NCBI RefSeq assembly: GCF_006385595.1
Contig: NZ_CP041046.1
Span: 992,001-1,056,000, forward strand
DNA from: Luteibacter pinisoli
GTDB taxonomy: Bacteria > Pseudomonadota > Gammaproteobacteria > Xanthomonadales > Rhodanobacteraceae
Reading direction: 5' to 3'
DNA length: 64,000 bases
Numbering within the stretch: position 1 is the first letter of the stretch; the number at the start of each line of letters is the position of its first letter. The notes beneath the pieces are model-generated. The model saw only the letters and a program-made list of their open reading frames with translations, made no database searches and had not been told where the DNA came from. The position numbers were made by a program, and so were the translations under genes. Of the stretch, positions 43,003-50,540 are shown in pieces.

Positions 43003-43697
43003 GCAGTCAGCTTCCCCTTGCCCTGCGCTGGCCCCGTGGCCAGCGCTTTGAACATTTCCACGCCGGTGAGAACGCCGTCGCCGTGGAGGCCGTCCGCGCG
43101 GCGGCCGTGGATGCCTCGGCGCCCTGGGTGTTCGTTTCCGGCCCTCTGGGCAGTGGCCGCACGCATCTGTTGATCGCGGCCTGCCAGGAGGCGATCGACG
43201 CGGGGCGCAGTGCGCAGTACCTGCCGCTGGCCGGCCTGCGTGGCACGCGCGCCGCGGCGATCCGCGGCATGGCCGCCGGCGGCGACCTGCTGGCCATCGA
43301 TGACGTGGATTCCATCACGGGTGATGCCGACAGCGAACACGCGCTGTTCGACACCTTCAACAGCTTCAAGGCGGACGGCGGCACGCTGCTGTTCGCGGGC
43401 AACGTGGGCCCGCTATCGCTGGAACTGGGGTTGCCGGACCTGCGTTCTCGCCTTGGCTCGCTCACCCAGGCCGTGCTGAAGCCGCTGGCGGATGCCGAGC
43501 GCCGGCAGGTGCTGCGCGAGCAGGCGGCGGGGCGGGGCATTGAACTGGACGAGATCGTGCTGGACTGGCTGTTCGCGCATCACGCGCGCGACCTGGGCGC
43601 GCTGCTGGACCTGCTCGATACGCTGGACCGCGCGACGCTGGCTGCCCAGCGTCGCGTGACCGTGCCGTTCCTGCGGAACCTGCTGAAGAACGATTAG
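42999..43697 (+). CDS. hda: DnaA-related regulatory inactivator Hda
   Basis: 232 residues. The N-terminal QLPLAL is a sliding-clamp-binding motif, followed by a DnaA-like AAA+ domain (FVSGPLGSGRTHLLIAACQE, LLAIDDVDSI) without DnaA's DNA-binding domain. Hda with the beta clamp stimulates ATP hydrolysis by DnaA to prevent re-initiation. The Walker A is GPLGSGRTH, with Arg replacing the usual Lys, which should be noted. Overlaps the convergent suhB stop. Confidence 0.93.
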   Translation: MSSQLPLALRWPRGQRFEHFHAGENAVAVEAVRAAAVDASAPWVFVSGPLGSGRTHLLIAACQEAIDAGRSAQYLPLAGLRGTRAAAIRGMAAGGDLLAIDDVDSITGDADSEHALFDTFNSFKADGGTLLFAGNVGPLSLELGLPDLRSRLGSLTQAVLKPLADAERRQVLREQAAGRGIELDEIVLDWLFAHHARDLGALLDLLDTLDRATLAAQRRVTVPFLRNLLKND

Positions 43698-44503
43698 ATC
43701 GTTACGCCCAGCAGGCGCGGGGTGGCATTGGCGGTGACCACGGCGGTCATCGCGGCGGCCACCTTGTGGTTGCCGGCGATGATGTTGCCGCTCTCCGGCA
43801 GGCCTTCGCGGCCCGAGAAATCGTTGTAGACCCCACCGGCCTCGCGCACCAGCAGGGCGCCCGCGGCCATGTCCCACGGCTGCAGGCCCGGCTCGAAGTA
43901 CCCATCGAGACGGCCGGCGGCGACGTACGCCAGGTCGAGCGCGGCCGAGCCCATGCGGCGGATGTCTTCCGCTTCCTGGAGCAGGGCGCTGGTGATGGCA
44001 AGCTGCGATTCGAGGTGGTTGCGCACGCGGTAGGGGTAGCCCGTGCCGAGCAGCGCACCGGTGAGGTTGTCGCGCTTGCCCACGCGGATGCGGCGGTCGT
44101 TGAGGTACGCGCCGTCGCCCTTGCTGGCGGTGAACAGCTCATCGCGCAGGGGGTCGAACACCACGCCGTACACCGGCTCGCCCTTGTCGAGCAGCGCAAT
44201 GGAGACGGAGAAGTGCGGGATGCCGCGCAGGTAGTTGTGCGTGCCGTCCAGCGGATCGATCACCCAGACCAGGGTGCCTTTGCCGATCTGGCCCGATTCC
44301 TCGCCCACGATGGCGTGGGTGGGGTAGGCACGGCGCAGCTCTTTGATGATCTCGGCTTCGGCGAGGCGGTCCACCTCGGAGGCGAAATCCATCCGCTGCT
44401 TTTCGACGACCGCGAGGCCTTCGATGCGATTCATGTAGCGCAGGATGATGTTTCCTGCGGAGCGCGCGGCGCGCGCCGCGACGTTGACGGCGGGTCTTGG
44501 CAT
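43694..44503 (-). CDS. suhB: Inositol-1-monophosphatase family protein SuhB
   Basis: 269 residues. Metal-binding and catalytic motifs are GEESG (Glu68), WVIDPLDGTHNYL (Asp83, Asp86) and LQPWDMAAG near the C-terminus. SuhB hydrolyses inositol phosphates and in E. coli also takes part in rRNA antitermination complexes. Divergent from trmJ, a conserved pairing. Confidence 0.95.
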   Translation of the reverse strand: MPRPAVNVAARAARSAGNIILRYMNRIEGLAVVEKQRMDFASEVDRLAEAEIIKELRRAYPTHAIVGEESGQIGKGTLVWVIDPLDGTHNYLRGIPHFSVSIALLDKGEPVYGVVFDPLRDELFTASKGDGAYLNDRRIRVGKRDNLTGALLGTGYPYRVRNHLESQLAITSALLQEAEDIRRMGSAALDLAYVAAGRLDGYFEPGLQPWDMAAGALLVREAGGVYNDFSGREGLPESGNIIAGNHKVAAAMTAVVTANATPRLLGVTI

Positions 44504-44637
44504 GGGATCGACTTGTCAAAAGAACAGGGGAAGCGGTCGGGGCCGCGTCGGTCGGGCAGTTTAGCACCCGGGGCGCGCCCGCCCAAGTCTATGGCCGGTG
44601 TAGACTTTCCGGTCCTGAAGAATTCGTGCTGTCGCCC

Positions 44638-45402
44638 ATGGCCCTGCCGCCCCTAGATGCCTTCCGCTTCGTCCTCGTCCGTACCTCGCACTCGGGCAAC
44701 ATCGGCTCCGCCGCCCGGGCGATCCGCACCATGGGCTTCGAGCGGCTGACCCTGGTCGCCCCGCACCGCTTCCCGGACCCGGAGGCCACGGCCCTCGCCG
44801 CCGGTGCCGACGACGTGCTCGGCAACGCGGTCATCGCGGATGACCTCGTGGCCGGGCTGGCCGGCACCACCTTCGCCCTCGGCCTCTCGGCCCGCCGCCG
44901 CGGGGTGAACATCCCCGAACTGGACCCGCGCGAAGGCGCCGCCCAGGCCATCGCCGCCGTCCGCCGCGGCGAGCAGGTGGCCCTCGTGTTCGGCAACGAG
45001 CGCACCGGGCTGGAGAACGACGAGCTCTCGCGCTGCCACGCCATGGTCCGCATCCCCAGCGTCGACGATTTCAGCTCGCTCAACCTCTCGCAGGCCGTCC
45101 AGGTGGTGGCCTACGAGATCCGCATGGCCCTGCTGGGCGACGAGGCGAAGCCGGTGGAGACCGAGGCCGTCGACCCGGACGAAGTGCCCGCGGATGCCGA
45201 GCAAGTGGAGCGCTTCTTCACCCACTTGGGCGAAACGCTCGACGACATCGAGTTCCACAAGGGCCGCTCGCCCGTGACGATCATGCTCAAGCTGCGCAAG
45301 CTGTTCCTGCGCGCCCGGCCTGAGCTGCGCGAACTGCGCATCCTCCACGGGATCCTGGCGGATGCCCAGCGCATGGCCGAGATCGCCAAAAAGCGCGACT
45401 GA
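44638..45402 (+). CDS. trmJ: tRNA (cytidine/uridine-2'-O-)-methyltransferase TrmJ
   Basis: 254 residues of the SPOUT family. N-terminal RFVLVRTSHSGNIGSAARAI and the SAM-knot motifs VALVFGNERTGLENDELSRC and IPSVDDFSSLNLSQAVQVV identify TrmJ, which 2'-O-methylates residue 32 of tRNAs. A C-terminal extension of about 90 residues follows the SPOUT core, as in E. coli TrmJ. Start 44638 is chosen on resemblance. Confidence 0.95.
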   Translation: MALPPLDAFRFVLVRTSHSGNIGSAARAIRTMGFERLTLVAPHRFPDPEATALAAGADDVLGNAVIADDLVAGLAGTTFALGLSARRRGVNIPELDPREGAAQAIAAVRRGEQVALVFGNERTGLENDELSRCHAMVRIPSVDDFSSLNLSQAVQVVAYEIRMALLGDEAKPVETEAVDPDEVPADAEQVERFFTHLGETLDDIEFHKGRSPVTIMLKLRKLFLRARPELRELRILHGILADAQRMAEIAKKRD

Positions 45403-45405
45403 CCC

Positions 45406-46014
45406 TCAAAAAAGGTCGCGGACGAAAGCGACCAGGGCGTGGCTGAAGGTCGCGGACAGGGCCGTGATGGCCACCGTCGTGCCCCATACGGCCAGCAACA
45501 GGGCGCCATCGCGCTCCACCAGCGCGAAGGCAAAGACGATCAGCATCCCGCCGAACAGGTAGTTGGTGAAGGGAATCGGCAGGGCCAGCAGGATGCCGAT
45601 GAGGATCATGATCAGCCCCGAGGCCAGGGTGAAGGGGCGCTGGGTGAGTCGCTGCAGGCGTGGTTTGCAGGCCTTCTCCAGCCGCCGCGTCATCGGTTCG
45701 ATGCGGTCGAGGAAGCGCAGCAGGCCCGCGCGCGACAGGGTCCGGCGCTTCAGGAAGCCGGGGATCCATGGATGTTCCAGCCCGATGAGCATCTCAAGGC
45801 CCAGTGCCACCACCAGCACGCCCATCACCCCGCCGATGCCTACCGGTACCGGGATGAAGTTGGGAATGGCCAGTAATAGCAGCAGGAAGCCGAACGCGCG
45901 TCGCTTCAGCGGCTCCAGCAGCTGTTCCACCGTCATCCGCTCGTCCGGCGCGGCCGTGGCGGCGGCCCGGAGCAGGGCGGCTGTCTTCTCTTCGCGGGGC
46001 TCGGCGGCAGTCAT
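45406..46014 (-). CDS. ExoD-family membrane protein
   Basis: 202 residues with four or so hydrophobic segments and the ExoD signature (AFGFLLLLLAIPNFIPVPVG, IGLEHPWIPGFLKRR). ExoD was linked to exopolysaccharide production in rhizobia; its biochemical role is unknown. Convergent with trmJ with a 3-bp gap. Confidence 0.88.
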   Translation of the reverse strand: MTAAEPREEKTAALLRAAATAAPDERMTVEQLLEPLKRRAFGFLLLLLAIPNFIPVPVGIGGVMGVLVVALGLEMLIGLEHPWIPGFLKRRTLSRAGLLRFLDRIEPMTRRLEKACKPRLQRLTQRPFTLASGLIMILIGILLALPIPFTNYLFGGMLIVFAFALVERDGALLLAVWGTTVAITALSATFSHALVAFVRDLF

Positions 46015-46059
46015 GCAGCCAGCGTCACCAGCCGGCCTTGAACCGATGATGAGCGCCGC

Positions 46060-47376
46060 TCAGGCCTCATCGTCGCCGGGGCGGGGTTCGACGGTGATCA
46101 GCACCTTGTCGATGCGGGCGCCGTCCATGTCCATCACCTCGAAGCGGATGCCCTGCCAGGTGAAGGCCTCGCCGGCATGTGGGATATGCCCGAAGCCGGT
46201 GGTGACCATGCCGGCCACCGTGCGGAAATCGTGCTCTTCCTCGTTGGGCAGGCGGTCCAGCTGGAGCAGTTCGCGCAGGTCGTCGGCCGGCAACGAGCCA
46301 TCCACCAGCCAGCTGCCATCCTCCCGGCGCACGATGGGGCCGGCCTGGGTCGTGTCGTCCGACGCGGGCGCGGTGGCACCAACGACGGCCGAGAGGAGGT
46401 CGTTCAAGGTCACCAGGCCTTCGATGTCGCCGTACTCGTCCACGGCCAGGGCGAGCTGGGTATCTGCGTCGCGGAAGGCTTCCAGCAGGTCCAGGGCGCG
46501 GGCCGCGGCCGGCACGAACAGCGGCCGGGCCACGTGGGCGAACAGGTCCACTTCGCCGCTTTCGAGCGAACGGATCAGGGTCTTCACCTCGACCGTACCG
46601 ATCACCTCGCTCTCGTCCCGGCGATACACCGGGTAGCGCGAGAACGGCGTCTGCCGGAGTACCTCGAGGTTGTCCTCGCGGGGCGCGGCGATATCCAGCC
46701 AGGCGATCTTCATGCGCGGGGTCATCACCGAGCCCACCGCCCGGTCGCCCAGGCGCAGCACCCGGTTCACCATGTTGCGCTCGTCGCTGTCGAGGATTCC
46801 CTGCTCGGCACTCTCGGCCACCAGCATGCGGATCTCTTCTTCCGTCGCCGCGCTGGCGCCCTTGCGATGCAGCTGCAGCACCCTGAGGATGCCGGTGGAA
46901 ACATGGTTGAGCAGCCAGACCAGTGGCAGCGTGATCCGCGAGATCACCAGCATGGGCACGGCGATCTGGCTGGCGATCTTTTCCGGCGCGGTGAGGGCGG
47001 CGCGCTTGGGCACCAGCTCACCGACGATGATCTGCACCAGCGACATCAGCAGGAAGCCGGCCAGCCAGCCCAGCACCCGCATGTAGGGCTCCAGCCACGC
47101 CGGGCCGTCGCCGTGGATCAGCTCGGCAAAATGCTCGGCGAGCTTGTCGCCGGCCAGGGCGCCGGTGACCAGGATGATCAGGGTCATGCCCACCTGGACG
47201 GTGGACAGGAACTGCTCCGGGGCCTCGGCCAGCTGCAGGGCGACACGGGCCCGGCGACTGTCGCGGGCCATCTGCTTCAGGCGACTTTTCCGCGAGGCCA
47301 CCACCGACATTTCGGACAGGGCAAAGAACGCGTTGGCCAGCGAGAGGACGAAAACGAGAAGTAGTTCGGTGAGCAT
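46060..47376 (-). CDS. CNNM/CorC-family (hemolysin C-like) membrane protein with CBS pair
   Basis: 438 residues: an N-terminal DUF21/CNNM domain with about four helices (1-190), two CBS domains (about 210-330) and a C-terminal CorC_HlyC domain (about 350-435). Motifs are VIVGELVPKRAAL and MTPRMKIAWLD. The family is involved in magnesium/cobalt efflux or tolerance; the hemolysin name is historical. Monocistronic and divergent from the DUF47 gene. Confidence 0.92.
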   Translation of the reverse strand: MLTELLLVFVLSLANAFFALSEMSVVASRKSRLKQMARDSRRARVALQLAEAPEQFLSTVQVGMTLIILVTGALAGDKLAEHFAELIHGDGPAWLEPYMRVLGWLAGFLLMSLVQIIVGELVPKRAALTAPEKIASQIAVPMLVISRITLPLVWLLNHVSTGILRVLQLHRKGASAATEEEIRMLVAESAEQGILDSDERNMVNRVLRLGDRAVGSVMTPRMKIAWLDIAAPREDNLEVLRQTPFSRYPVYRRDESEVIGTVEVKTLIRSLESGEVDLFAHVARPLFVPAAARALDLLEAFRDADTQLALAVDEYGDIEGLVTLNDLLSAVVGATAPASDDTTQAGPIVRREDGSWLVDGSLPADDLRELLQLDRLPNEEEHDFRTVAGMVTTGFGHIPHAGEAFTWQGIRFEVMDMDGARIDKVLITVEPRPGDDEA

Positions 47377-47491
47377 GTGCGGGCTATATACCAGACACGG
47401 CAGCGAAGGTCTTGCGGCCCGTGTGCAGCAAGGGGAGGGTAAGGTCCGGTAACATAAGCGTCATATCCCCGACGATCCCCCAGGCAACTCC

Positions 47492-48121
47492 ATGTTTTCA
47501 CTCCAGACGATGTTCGGTAAGGGCGACAAGTTCTACGGCCTGCTCGAAGAGAGCGCCGAAGCCGCCCGCGAGAGCGCCAAGGCCATGCACGACCTGGTGA
47601 CCCGCGCCGACCGCTCGCCGGTCATGGCCGCCTTCACCACCACCCGGGCGCGCGAGAAGGCGCTGCACGCCCAGATCGGCGAGGAACTGGTCAACACCTT
47701 CGTGACGGCCCTGGATCGTGAAGACATCGAGGCGCTGAACTCCGCGCTGTACAAGATCCCCAAAACCATCGAGAAATTCGCCGAACGCTACGTCATCGTC
47801 GCTGATCGCCTTGCCGGCGTCGACTTTGCCCAGCGCGCCGTGCTGCTCCAGCAGTCGGCGGATGTCGTCGTCCAGATGATCGCCCAGCTCCGCCAGGGCC
47901 TGAAGATCGGCCCGGTGAAGAAGCTGCGTGACCAGCTGCACGCGCTGGAAGCCGAGGCCGACCGCCTGCTGCTGGATCCCTACCGCACGCTCTACGCGGA
48001 GGCCTCGGACCCGCTGCGCGCCATCCTCGCCAAGGACCTCTTCGAGCTGATCGAGAAGGCCGTGGACAAGTGCCGCGACGTCGGCAACGTCGTCTACGCC
48101 ATCGTGCTCAAGAACTCCTGA
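47492..48121 (+). CDS. DUF47-family PhoU-like protein, partner of Pit transporter
   Basis: 209 helical residues, TIGR00153/DUF47 type (MFSLQTMFGKGDKFYGLLEE at the start). These proteins are thought to regulate the adjacent Pit phosphate transporter. The pit gene follows 13 bp downstream, the classic pair. Confidence 0.92.
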   Translation: MFSLQTMFGKGDKFYGLLEESAEAARESAKAMHDLVTRADRSPVMAAFTTTRAREKALHAQIGEELVNTFVTALDREDIEALNSALYKIPKTIEKFAERYVIVADRLAGVDFAQRAVLLQQSADVVVQMIAQLRQGLKIGPVKKLRDQLHALEAEADRLLLDPYRTLYAEASDPLRAILAKDLFELIEKAVDKCRDVGNVVYAIVLKNS

Positions 48122-48134
48122 CGGCGGGTTTCCC

Positions 48135-49259
48135 ATGAGCATGGTTATCGCGGTCGTCCTGATCGCCCTCGCGTTTACCTACATCAATGGCTTCCACGAC
48201 ACGGCGAACTCGATTGCCACCGTCGTGGCGACCAAGGTGCTTACGCCGGGCCAGGCCGTCCTGCTGGCGGCAGTGACCAACCTGGCGGGCGCCCTCTGGG
48301 GCACGGCCGTGGCGGCCACGATTGCCTCGGGCCTGATTGATACCGGCGTGGTCGAGGTGGGGTCGCAGTTGCTGATCAGCGCCTTGCTCGGCGCGACGAT
48401 CTGGAACCTGATCACCTGGTGGCTGGGCCTGCCGTCCAGCTCCAGCCACGCCCTGGTCGGCGGCCTGTGCGGTGCCGCCCTGGCCGCCTCTCAGGAAAAC
48501 CTCCACTCGATCATCTGGTGGCAGGCGGGCGCGCACTGGTGGCTGGGCAAGGGCGTGGTGCCCAAGGTCATCGTGCCGATGATCATCTCGCCGCTGCTGG
48601 GCTTCGTCCTCGGCTTCCTGCTGATGGGCGCGCTCTACGCGCTGCTGGGCTTCTTCTCCGGGCAGAAGGGCTACCTGCACCGTTTCGGCCGCACGCCGTT
48701 CGTCAACAGCTTCTTCGGCAAGGCGCAGATCGTCTCGGCCAGCGCCATGGGCCTGTCGCACGGCATGAACGATGCGCAGAAGAGCATGGGCATCATCGCG
48801 CTGGCCCTGGCCGGCGCCACGGCGGCGGGCCAGTTCGACCACCTGCCGGCGTTCCTGTCCTTCCTGCGCATCCCGCATGACCCGGCCGCGGCCGGCGGTT
48901 TCCCGATCCCGGTTTGGGTGAAGGTGGTCTGCGCGCTGACCATGGCCGGCGGCACCGCGGGCGGTGGCTGGCGCATCATCAAGACGCTGGGCCACAAGAT
49001 GGTCAAGCTGCACCCGATCAACGGCTTTGCCGCCGAAGGCAGCTCGGCCGCGGTGATCCTCACCGCCTCGATGATGGGCATCCCCGTGTCCACCACCCAT
49101 AACGTCTCCGCCTCGATCATGGGCGTGGGCGCGGCCAAGCGTTTCAACGCCATCCGCTGGTCGGTGGTGGAGCGGATGGTGTGGGCGTGGATCCTTACCT
49201 TGCCGGTGACGGCGGCGTTGGGCTATGCCCTGGTGAAGCTGGGCCGCCTGTTCTTCTGA
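48135..49259 (+). CDS. Low-affinity inorganic phosphate transporter, Pit family
   Basis: 374 residues with about ten helices. The duplicated family signatures are present: FTYINGFHDTANSIATVVAT in the first half and GLSHGMNDAQKSMGIIALAL in the second, with LPSSSSHALVGG and GIPVSTTHNVSASIMGVG. It moves (metal-)phosphate with the proton gradient. Co-transcribed with the DUF47 gene. Confidence 0.95.
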   Translation: MSMVIAVVLIALAFTYINGFHDTANSIATVVATKVLTPGQAVLLAAVTNLAGALWGTAVAATIASGLIDTGVVEVGSQLLISALLGATIWNLITWWLGLPSSSSHALVGGLCGAALAASQENLHSIIWWQAGAHWWLGKGVVPKVIVPMIISPLLGFVLGFLLMGALYALLGFFSGQKGYLHRFGRTPFVNSFFGKAQIVSASAMGLSHGMNDAQKSMGIIALALAGATAAGQFDHLPAFLSFLRIPHDPAAAGGFPIPVWVKVVCALTMAGGTAGGGWRIIKTLGHKMVKLHPINGFAAEGSSAAVILTASMMGIPVSTTHNVSASIMGVGAAKRFNAIRWSVVERMVWAWILTLPVTAALGYALVKLGRLFF

Positions 49260-49266
49260 GCGGCGC

Positions 49267-49671
49267 CTACAGCGCGTCGGCTTCGCCGTTGACCACCTGT
49301 TCCAGCTGGTCTCCAGTGAGGCCAAGTTCCTCGATCAGCCGGGCCAGCTCGCGCTCGTCAAGGTAGTCGTAGGGCCGGTTCTCACACAGGTGCAGGAACG
49401 GCGAGCCATCCAGGTCGGCCTCGGCCAGGTAGCCCGTGCGCTGCTCCCAGTTGAAGCGCAGGCAGCGGCGGGCGTCCACGCCGGCCAGCGGGCCGATGGG
49501 CGTGGAGAGACGCAGGAAGCGCTGCCCCTCGCCGTCTTCCAGCTCAGCCAGGTAAATGCCCTGGTGCCGGCCATCCGGCAGCTCCAGGTCGAAGCTGATC
49601 AGGTAGGGCTCGTTCTGTCGGAGCTTGTGGATAGCCCCGACGTGGGAGCGGATCGCTTCGAAGTGACGCAT
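49267..49671 (-). CDS. Conserved-looking hypothetical protein, 134 residues
   Basis: A soluble, acidic protein without signal peptide or helix anchors, beginning MRHFEAIRSHVGAIHKL. An alternating beta pattern (ISFDLELPDGRHQGIYLAEL, FLRLSTPIGP, CLRFNWEQRTGYLAEADLDG) is followed by a C-terminal helix; this recalls the compact alpha/beta fold of small chaperone-like proteins, but I do not recognise the family. It is convergent with pit and divergent from the ATL gene. The upstream extension of the frame runs antisense through the ATL gene and was not included. Confidence 0.7.
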   Translation of the reverse strand: MRHFEAIRSHVGAIHKLRQNEPYLISFDLELPDGRHQGIYLAELEDGEGQRFLRLSTPIGPLAGVDARRCLRFNWEQRTGYLAEADLDGSPFLHLCENRPYDYLDERELARLIEELGLTGDQLEQVVNGEADAL

Positions 49672-49746
49672 GGGCTTGCCCTGGGCTCGATAGCAGACCC
49701 CCGATGGTACGCTCACCGTGTTTCGTTTGGCATGCAAGAAGCGCCC

Positions 49747-50118
49747 ATGACTGATGAACTGGATGACGATGAAGCCCGTGCCCTGCGGGCGCAGCGGATT
49801 ATCGAGGCCGTAGCCGCGATACCGCGTGGCCGGGTAGCCAGCTATGGCGCCATCGCCGCGCGCGCCGGCTACCCGGGCCGCGCCCGGCTGATCGGCCGGG
49901 TGCTCGGCGACGCTCCCGACCGGCTGAAACTGCCGTGGCACCGCGTCCTGCGGGCCGACGGGCGGATTGGCATCCCTGCCGGCACCGCGAGCTACCGCGA
50001 GCAATGCAAGCGCCTGAAGGCCGAGGGCGTGACCGTGAAGGACGGCCGCGTGCCGATGAGCGCGTTCGGCCTCGACCATGACCTGGACCGGGCGATCTGG
50101 GGCATGCCCGGGGCTTAG
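49747..50118 (+). CDS. Alkyltransferase-like (ATL) protein, MGMT family without the catalytic cysteine
   Basis: 123 residues with the MGMT DNA-binding domain (IPRGRVASYGAIAARAGYPG). The active-site PCHRV of true O6-alkylguanine transferases is PWHRV here (Trp64 for Cys), the defining change of ATL proteins such as E. coli YbaZ. ATLs bind O6-alkylguanine lesions, flip the base and hand them to nucleotide excision repair. An in-frame ATG at 49732 is an alternative start. Its stop overlaps the convergent small gene by four bases. Confidence 0.92.
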   Translation: MTDELDDDEARALRAQRIIEAVAAIPRGRVASYGAIAARAGYPGRARLIGRVLGDAPDRLKLPWHRVLRADGRIGIPAGTASYREQCKRLKAEGVTVKDGRVPMSAFGLDHDLDRAIWGMPGA

Positions 50119-50381
50119 CGGTAGATGATGTCCACCACCCGCCAGCGGGCGGCGCGGTCACGTGTCAGCGCGTAGGCGAACAGCGGCACGCGGGCCATGA
50201 CGTCGAGCCGGGCCGGGCGCGTTTCGGCGGGCGCAGGTCGTAGGCAGGCGGGCTGGGTGCCCGCCATCAGGCACGTCGGCTCGCGAATGACGCCGCTGAA
50301 GGTGATCGCACCGTCGGCGGCGAGGACCGGAGCGGCGCCGATGAAGGCGACGAAGGGCAGCAGTACGAACGCATTGCGCAT
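50115..50381 (-). CDS. Small secreted protein with a type 1 pilin-like N-terminus
   Basis: 88 residues: signal peptide (about 1-21, VLA-ADG), then DGAITFSGVIREPTC, which closely resembles the first strand of chaperone-usher pilins and their first cysteine. A second Cys follows nine residues later (QPACLR), and the protein ends after about 65 mature residues, less than half a pilin. No usher or chaperone genes are nearby. It may be a remnant of a fimbrial subunit or a distinct small periplasmic protein. Confidence 0.6.
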   Translation of the reverse strand: MRNAFVLLPFVAFIGAAPVLAADGAITFSGVIREPTCLMAGTQPACLRPAPAETRPARLDVMARVPLFAYALTRDRAARWRVVDIIYR

Positions 50382-50528
50382 GGCGGTAACCCCCTTGGTT
50401 GGCGGGCCGGTAGCCCGAGCTCATTACGCTCCTGCGGCCGTTTGGGGGACAAGCGCTGGCGGCTGAACATGGTGTAGGCCTACGCCGATTTGGGTGTCCC
50501 GCCGTTCAGGCCCGAGACCCCGGTTTGG

Positions 50529-50534
50529 TAGCAT
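50529..50534 (+). promoter_or_regulatory. Candidate -10 box of recQ, six bases before the ATG
   Basis: TAGCAT ends six bases before the recQ ATG, and no ribosome binding site is visible between them, so recQ may be leaderless or nearly so. A matching -35 is poor (TTCAGG, spacing 18). Confidence 0.3.
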
Positions 50535-50540
50535 GGGCGC

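Noticed and set aside
49672..50079. N-terminal extension of the 134-residue hypothetical protein
   Set aside because: The extra frame lies antisense to the ATL gene, which has clear MGMT-family motifs; the extension looks like shadow sequence.
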